Program-made: the position numbers and the translations under genes | NCBI GenBank assembly: GCA_949295035.1 | Contig: CASFJO010000074.1 | Span: 1-62,197, forward strand | Direction of reading: 5' to 3' | Length of the DNA stretch: 62,197 bases | Source: an uncultured Gemmiger sp. | GTDB taxonomy: Bacteria > Bacillota > Clostridia > Oscillospirales > Ruminococcaceae | In this document: one piece after another, positions 59,639-62,197 of the stretch | Layout: each line of letters starts with the position of its first letter | Numbering within the stretch: position 1 is the stretch's first letter | Notes under the pieces: generated by a model | Told to the model about the DNA's origin: nothing | Seen by the model: the letters and a program-made list of their open reading frames with translations, nothing else | Databases searched by the model: none

Positions 59639-62035
59639 ATGGATACAGCCTATTATAAAACCCTGGAATTGGATAAGATCCGCAGCCGCGCCGCAGGTTT
59701 TACCGTTTGCAAGGAAGCTTCGGCCCGGCTGCTGGCACAGCAGCCCTGGACCGATCCGGACGAGGTGCGGTTTGCCCTCTCTCAGACCGATGCAGTCAAC
59801 AGTCTGCTGCTGAAAAACGGCAGCCCCCGCTTTGGCGGGGTGGAGGGCGCCGACAAAGCGGTGCAGCGGGCGGTCAAGGGCGGTCTGCTCTCGATGGGGG
59901 AACTGTTGCTTGTGGCCGGCGCGCTGCGAAATTTTCAGAACCTGTCCCAGTGGTACACCATGACCGAGCACGATATGCTCCCGGTGGACGATCTGTTCTA
60001 CGCTCTGAGCCCGCAGCCCGGGCTGGAGAAGGGGATCACCGACGCGATCCTCTCGCCGGAGGAGATGGCCGACACCGCCAGCCACGCCCTGTTTGATATT
60101 CGGCGCAAGATCCGCGCCACCGAAAACTCCATCCGTGACAAGCTGGATGCGCTGGTCAAATCCTCCGCCGCATCCAAGTACCTGCAGGAAGCGGTGGTCT
60201 CGCTGCGCAACGGCCGTTTTGTGGTGCCGGTCAAGGCCGAACACCGGGCCGAGGTGGGCGGTGTGATCCATGACGTTTCCTCCACCGGCGCGACCGTCTT
60301 TGTGGAGCCTACCGCCGTGGTGGAGGCCAACGCCAAGATCCTGCAGCTGCGCAGCCAGGAGCAGGCCGAGATCGACCGGATCCTGGCCGCCTTTACCGAC
60401 CAGGTTGCGGCCTTGGACCCGCTGTTCGGATACAGTTACAGCGCGATGCTGGACATTGACGTGCTGCTGGCCAAGGCCCGTCTAGCCCTGGAGCAGAAAG
60501 CCTGGTGCCCGAAGGTATCCTCCGGACACAGCTTTTCGCTGCTCAAGGCCCGCCATCCGCTGATCGACCCGGCCAAGGTGGTCCCGATCGACGTGTCTCT
60601 GGGCAAGGACTACGATACGCTGGTGGTGACCGGCCCTAATACCGGCGGTAAGACGGTCACCCTCAAGACCGCGGGGCTGCTCTGCGCCATGGCCCAGCAC
60701 GGGTATCTGATCCCCGCCCATGAAAACAGCACCGTCTGTGTGTTTCAGGAGTATCTGGTGGACATTGGCGATGAGCAGAGCATCGAGCAGAGCCTGTCCA
60801 CCTTCTCCGGCCACATGAAAAAAATCACCCGCATTCTGGAACTGGCCGGCCCGGGTACTCTGGTGTTGTTGGACGAGTTGGGCGCCGGTACCGACCCGGC
60901 CGAGGGCGCGGCCCTGGCGGTGAGCATCATCGAGCAGCTGCGCAAGATGGGCGCGCTGGTCATGGCCACTACCCACTATGCGGAGATCAAGGTATTTGCC
61001 CTGGAAACGCCGGGGGTGGTCAACGCCAGCTGTGAGTTCGACGTGGAGAGTCTGCGGCCCACCTATCGGCTGAGTGTAGGCGTACCGGGCAAGTCCAACG
61101 CCTTTCTTATCAGCGAAAAACTGGGCATCCCGGCCGAAGTGATCGAGGCGGCCAAACGCCATCTGTCCAGCGACGACCGCCGGCTGGACAGTGTGCTGGC
61201 CCAATTGGACGATCTGAAGCTGCAGTTGAAAGCCGGACAGGATGAGATCGAGCGCCTGAAATATGAGGCGGAACATCAGCTGGAATCCGCCCAGAAAAAG
61301 AAGGAAGCCCTGATCCGCCAAGGCGAGCAGGAGTTGGAGGCCGCCCGGGAAAAAGCCCGGCAGATGGCCCAGCAGGTGCAGAGTGAAGCCTATGCCCTCA
61401 CGGATGAACTCCGCAAGCTCCAGAAGGATGAAAAACTGTCCGCTTCCCAGCGTGCGGCACGCGCCCGTGAGATCGCCCGCAAGGACACCGAAAAACTGTT
61501 CGGCAAGACCGATGTGGTACACAATGTGGTTCGGGAATTTGTACCCCTCAAGAGCGTGAAGATCGGCGACGAAGTGGTGATCGCGGAACTGGACCAGGCC
61601 GCTACCGTCATGAGCCTGCCGGACAAGAACGGCATGGTAGAAGTGCGGGCCGGCATCCTCAAAACCAAGGTGCCGCTCTCCGGCTTGAAGGCCCCGGACA
61701 AATTCAAAAAAACTCCGGCAAAGCCCGCCTCGGCCCGGCCGGCACCGCCTGCCCGCAAGGGAAGCGTTACGGTGGAGCGGGGCCAGCGCAACGCATCCAT
61801 GGAGATCAACCTGCTGGGAATGACGGTGGACGAGGCGCTGATGGAGGTGGATCAGTTCCTGGACCATGCCGTGATGAACGGTCAGACGATGGTCTATCTG
61901 ATTCACGGCAAGGGCACCGGCGCGCTGCGCACGGCGATCCACGAGCATCTGCGCCGACACAAGAACGTCAAAAGTTTCCGCCTGGGCCGCTATGGCGAGG
62001 GCGAGGCTGGCGTGACTGTGGTGGAACTGAAATAA
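59639..62035 (+). CDS. mutS2: MutS2 ribosome-rescue/anti-recombination ATPase
   Basis: 798 residues, ATG 59639 after GAGGAAG. MutS core without the mismatch domain, Walker A GPNTGGKT at 332-339, Walker B VLLDELGAGTDP, long coiled coil (about 515-620), KOW-like segment (about 640-690), and C-terminal Smr nuclease domain (EINLLGMTVDEAL ... LIHGKGTGALR). Removes collided ribosomes and restrains recombination. The gene closes the conserved block. Confidence 0.95.
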   Translation: MDTAYYKTLELDKIRSRAAGFTVCKEASARLLAQQPWTDPDEVRFALSQTDAVNSLLLKNGSPRFGGVEGADKAVQRAVKGGLLSMGELLLVAGALRNFQNLSQWYTMTEHDMLPVDDLFYALSPQPGLEKGITDAILSPEEMADTASHALFDIRRKIRATENSIRDKLDALVKSSAASKYLQEAVVSLRNGRFVVPVKAEHRAEVGGVIHDVSSTGATVFVEPTAVVEANAKILQLRSQEQAEIDRILAAFTDQVAALDPLFGYSYSAMLDIDVLLAKARLALEQKAWCPKVSSGHSFSLLKARHPLIDPAKVVPIDVSLGKDYDTLVVTGPNTGGKTVTLKTAGLLCAMAQHGYLIPAHENSTVCVFQEYLVDIGDEQSIEQSLSTFSGHMKKITRILELAGPGTLVLLDELGAGTDPAEGAALAVSIIEQLRKMGALVMATTHYAEIKVFALETPGVVNASCEFDVESLRPTYRLSVGVPGKSNAFLISEKLGIPAEVIEAAKRHLSSDDRRLDSVLAQLDDLKLQLKAGQDEIERLKYEAEHQLESAQKKKEALIRQGEQELEAAREKARQMAQQVQSEAYALTDELRKLQKDEKLSASQRAARAREIARKDTEKLFGKTDVVHNVVREFVPLKSVKIGDEVVIAELDQAATVMSLPDKNGMVEVRAGILKTKVPLSGLKAPDKFKKTPAKPASARPAPPARKGSVTVERGQRNASMEINLLGMTVDEALMEVDQFLDHAVMNGQTMVYLIHGKGTGALRTAIHEHLRRHKNVKSFRLGRYGEGEAGVTVVELK

Positions 62036-62061
62036 TGGGATCTATTTGAAAGCCCCTAAGC

Positions 62062-62125
62062 AAGGGCAAACTGAGATATCCAAAAGGGCAAAATGAAATG
62101 TCCAAGAGGAAAAATGGATAAATGA
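62062..62125 (+). repeat. Three 22-bp direct repeats after mutS2
   Basis: AAGGGCAAACTGAGATATCC (62062 on) and AAGGGCAAAATGAAATGTCC (62084 on) are clear copies at 22-base spacing; a third, degenerate copy (GAGGAAAAATGGATAAATGA) starts near 62106. They lie between mutS2 and a terminator. Such tandem repeats can be protein-binding sites or the end of a mobile element; the latter is not proven. Confidence 0.5.
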
Positions 62126-62158
62126 GCCCCGCGTCGAAAGACGTGGGGCCCTTTTTTA
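62126..62158 (+). terminator. Terminator after mutS2
   Basis: Stem GCCCCGCGTC/GACGTGGGGC (62126-62135 with 62140-62149, one G-T pair), GAAA loop, then CCTTTTTTATT. It ends the plus-strand housekeeping transcript. The last 39 bases hold an imperfect inverted repeat (62169-62177 with 62187-62195, 8 of 9 matches) cut by the window edge. Confidence 0.85.
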
Positions 62159-62197
62159 TTCTCCCGTGGTCACTTTTGGGCCCTGTAAAAGGGACAA

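Noticed and set aside
1-62197. CRISPR array
   Set aside because: No regularly spaced repeats with unique spacers were seen; the 22-bp repeats at 62 kb have no spacers.

Overview
The window reads as chromosomal DNA of a GC-rich, spore-forming member of the Clostridia, most likely Oscillospirales or Ruminococcaceae-like. This rests on the block yqfC-yqfD-phoH-ybeY-dgkA-era-recO-mutS2, the sporulation gene ylbJ, frequent GTG and TTG starts behind strong AGGAGG-type ribosome sites, and the absence of outer-membrane genes. No rRNA, CRISPR array, integrase or complete insertion sequence is visible. Species cannot be fixed from sequence alone.

Layout. (1) 1-5640, minus strand: a translationally coupled operon of a J-like/TPR protein, an HscC-type Hsp70 and a small membrane protein, ending in terminators at the left edge. 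(2) 5852-8135, plus strand: an ECF sigma factor, a two-helix putative anti-sigma protein, a polytopic membrane protein and a PrsW-like intramembrane protease, closed by a terminator. (3) 8229-40354: about 32 kb of plus-strand genes for a contractile injection system (CIS) of the extracellular-CIS/Afp-PVC type. It holds sheath, two tube proteins, tail-assembly chaperone, DUF6760 protein, a 962-residue disordered protein, CIS_tube-domain protein, a VgrG split into gpD-like and gpV-like halves, gp25, two baseplate-J proteins, tail protein I, an Ig-domain protein, DUF4255 cap, PAAR-like DUF4280 tip, AAA+ ATPase, a YbjN-like possible chaperone and a DUF4157 metallopeptidase-type effector. Inside it lie four membrane or secreted genes not usual for CIS loci: pseudokinase-TM-LysM, beta-propeller-HAMP-pseudocyclase, MORN, and a secreted copper-amine-oxidase-N-like protein. 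No tape measure or tail fibre is recognised.

(4) 40408-51353: a divergently transcribed Nif11/NHLP-leader-like peptide whose GG cleavage site reads CC, then a plus-strand operon of lipoprotein binding protein, HlyD-like protein, two NHLM-type ABC proteins, a DUF2156 protein, a propeller-sensor-MFS fusion and a GNAT enzyme. The C39 domain has Ser at all three catalytic positions, and the two ATPase domains are degenerate in complementary ways. (5) 51554-53210: a membrane protein, a frameshifted deoxyribosyltransferase-like gene, tRNA-Thr(CGT) and a Cys4 protein. (6) 53221-62035: ylbJ and the conserved sporulation/housekeeping block, followed by 22-bp repeats and a terminator.

How it may work together (inference). 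The membrane sigma/anti-sigma/PrsW module probably senses envelope stress and may control the CIS operon, since a paralogue of its anti-sigma-like gene heads that operon. The CIS would be assembled on a baseplate loaded with the DUF4157 protein and might be held at the membrane and wall by the LysM/TM proteins. The degenerate NHLM-like transporter next door looks repurposed rather than a working bacteriocin exporter. Two loci share one sensor design (TM, beta-propeller, helices, extracytoplasmic domain) with different outputs. The strongest leads are the A9 slip site inside the 962-residue CIS gene, the start-less DUF6760 gene in the -1 frame of the tail chaperone, and the cluster of pseudoenzymes at 27-46 kb.
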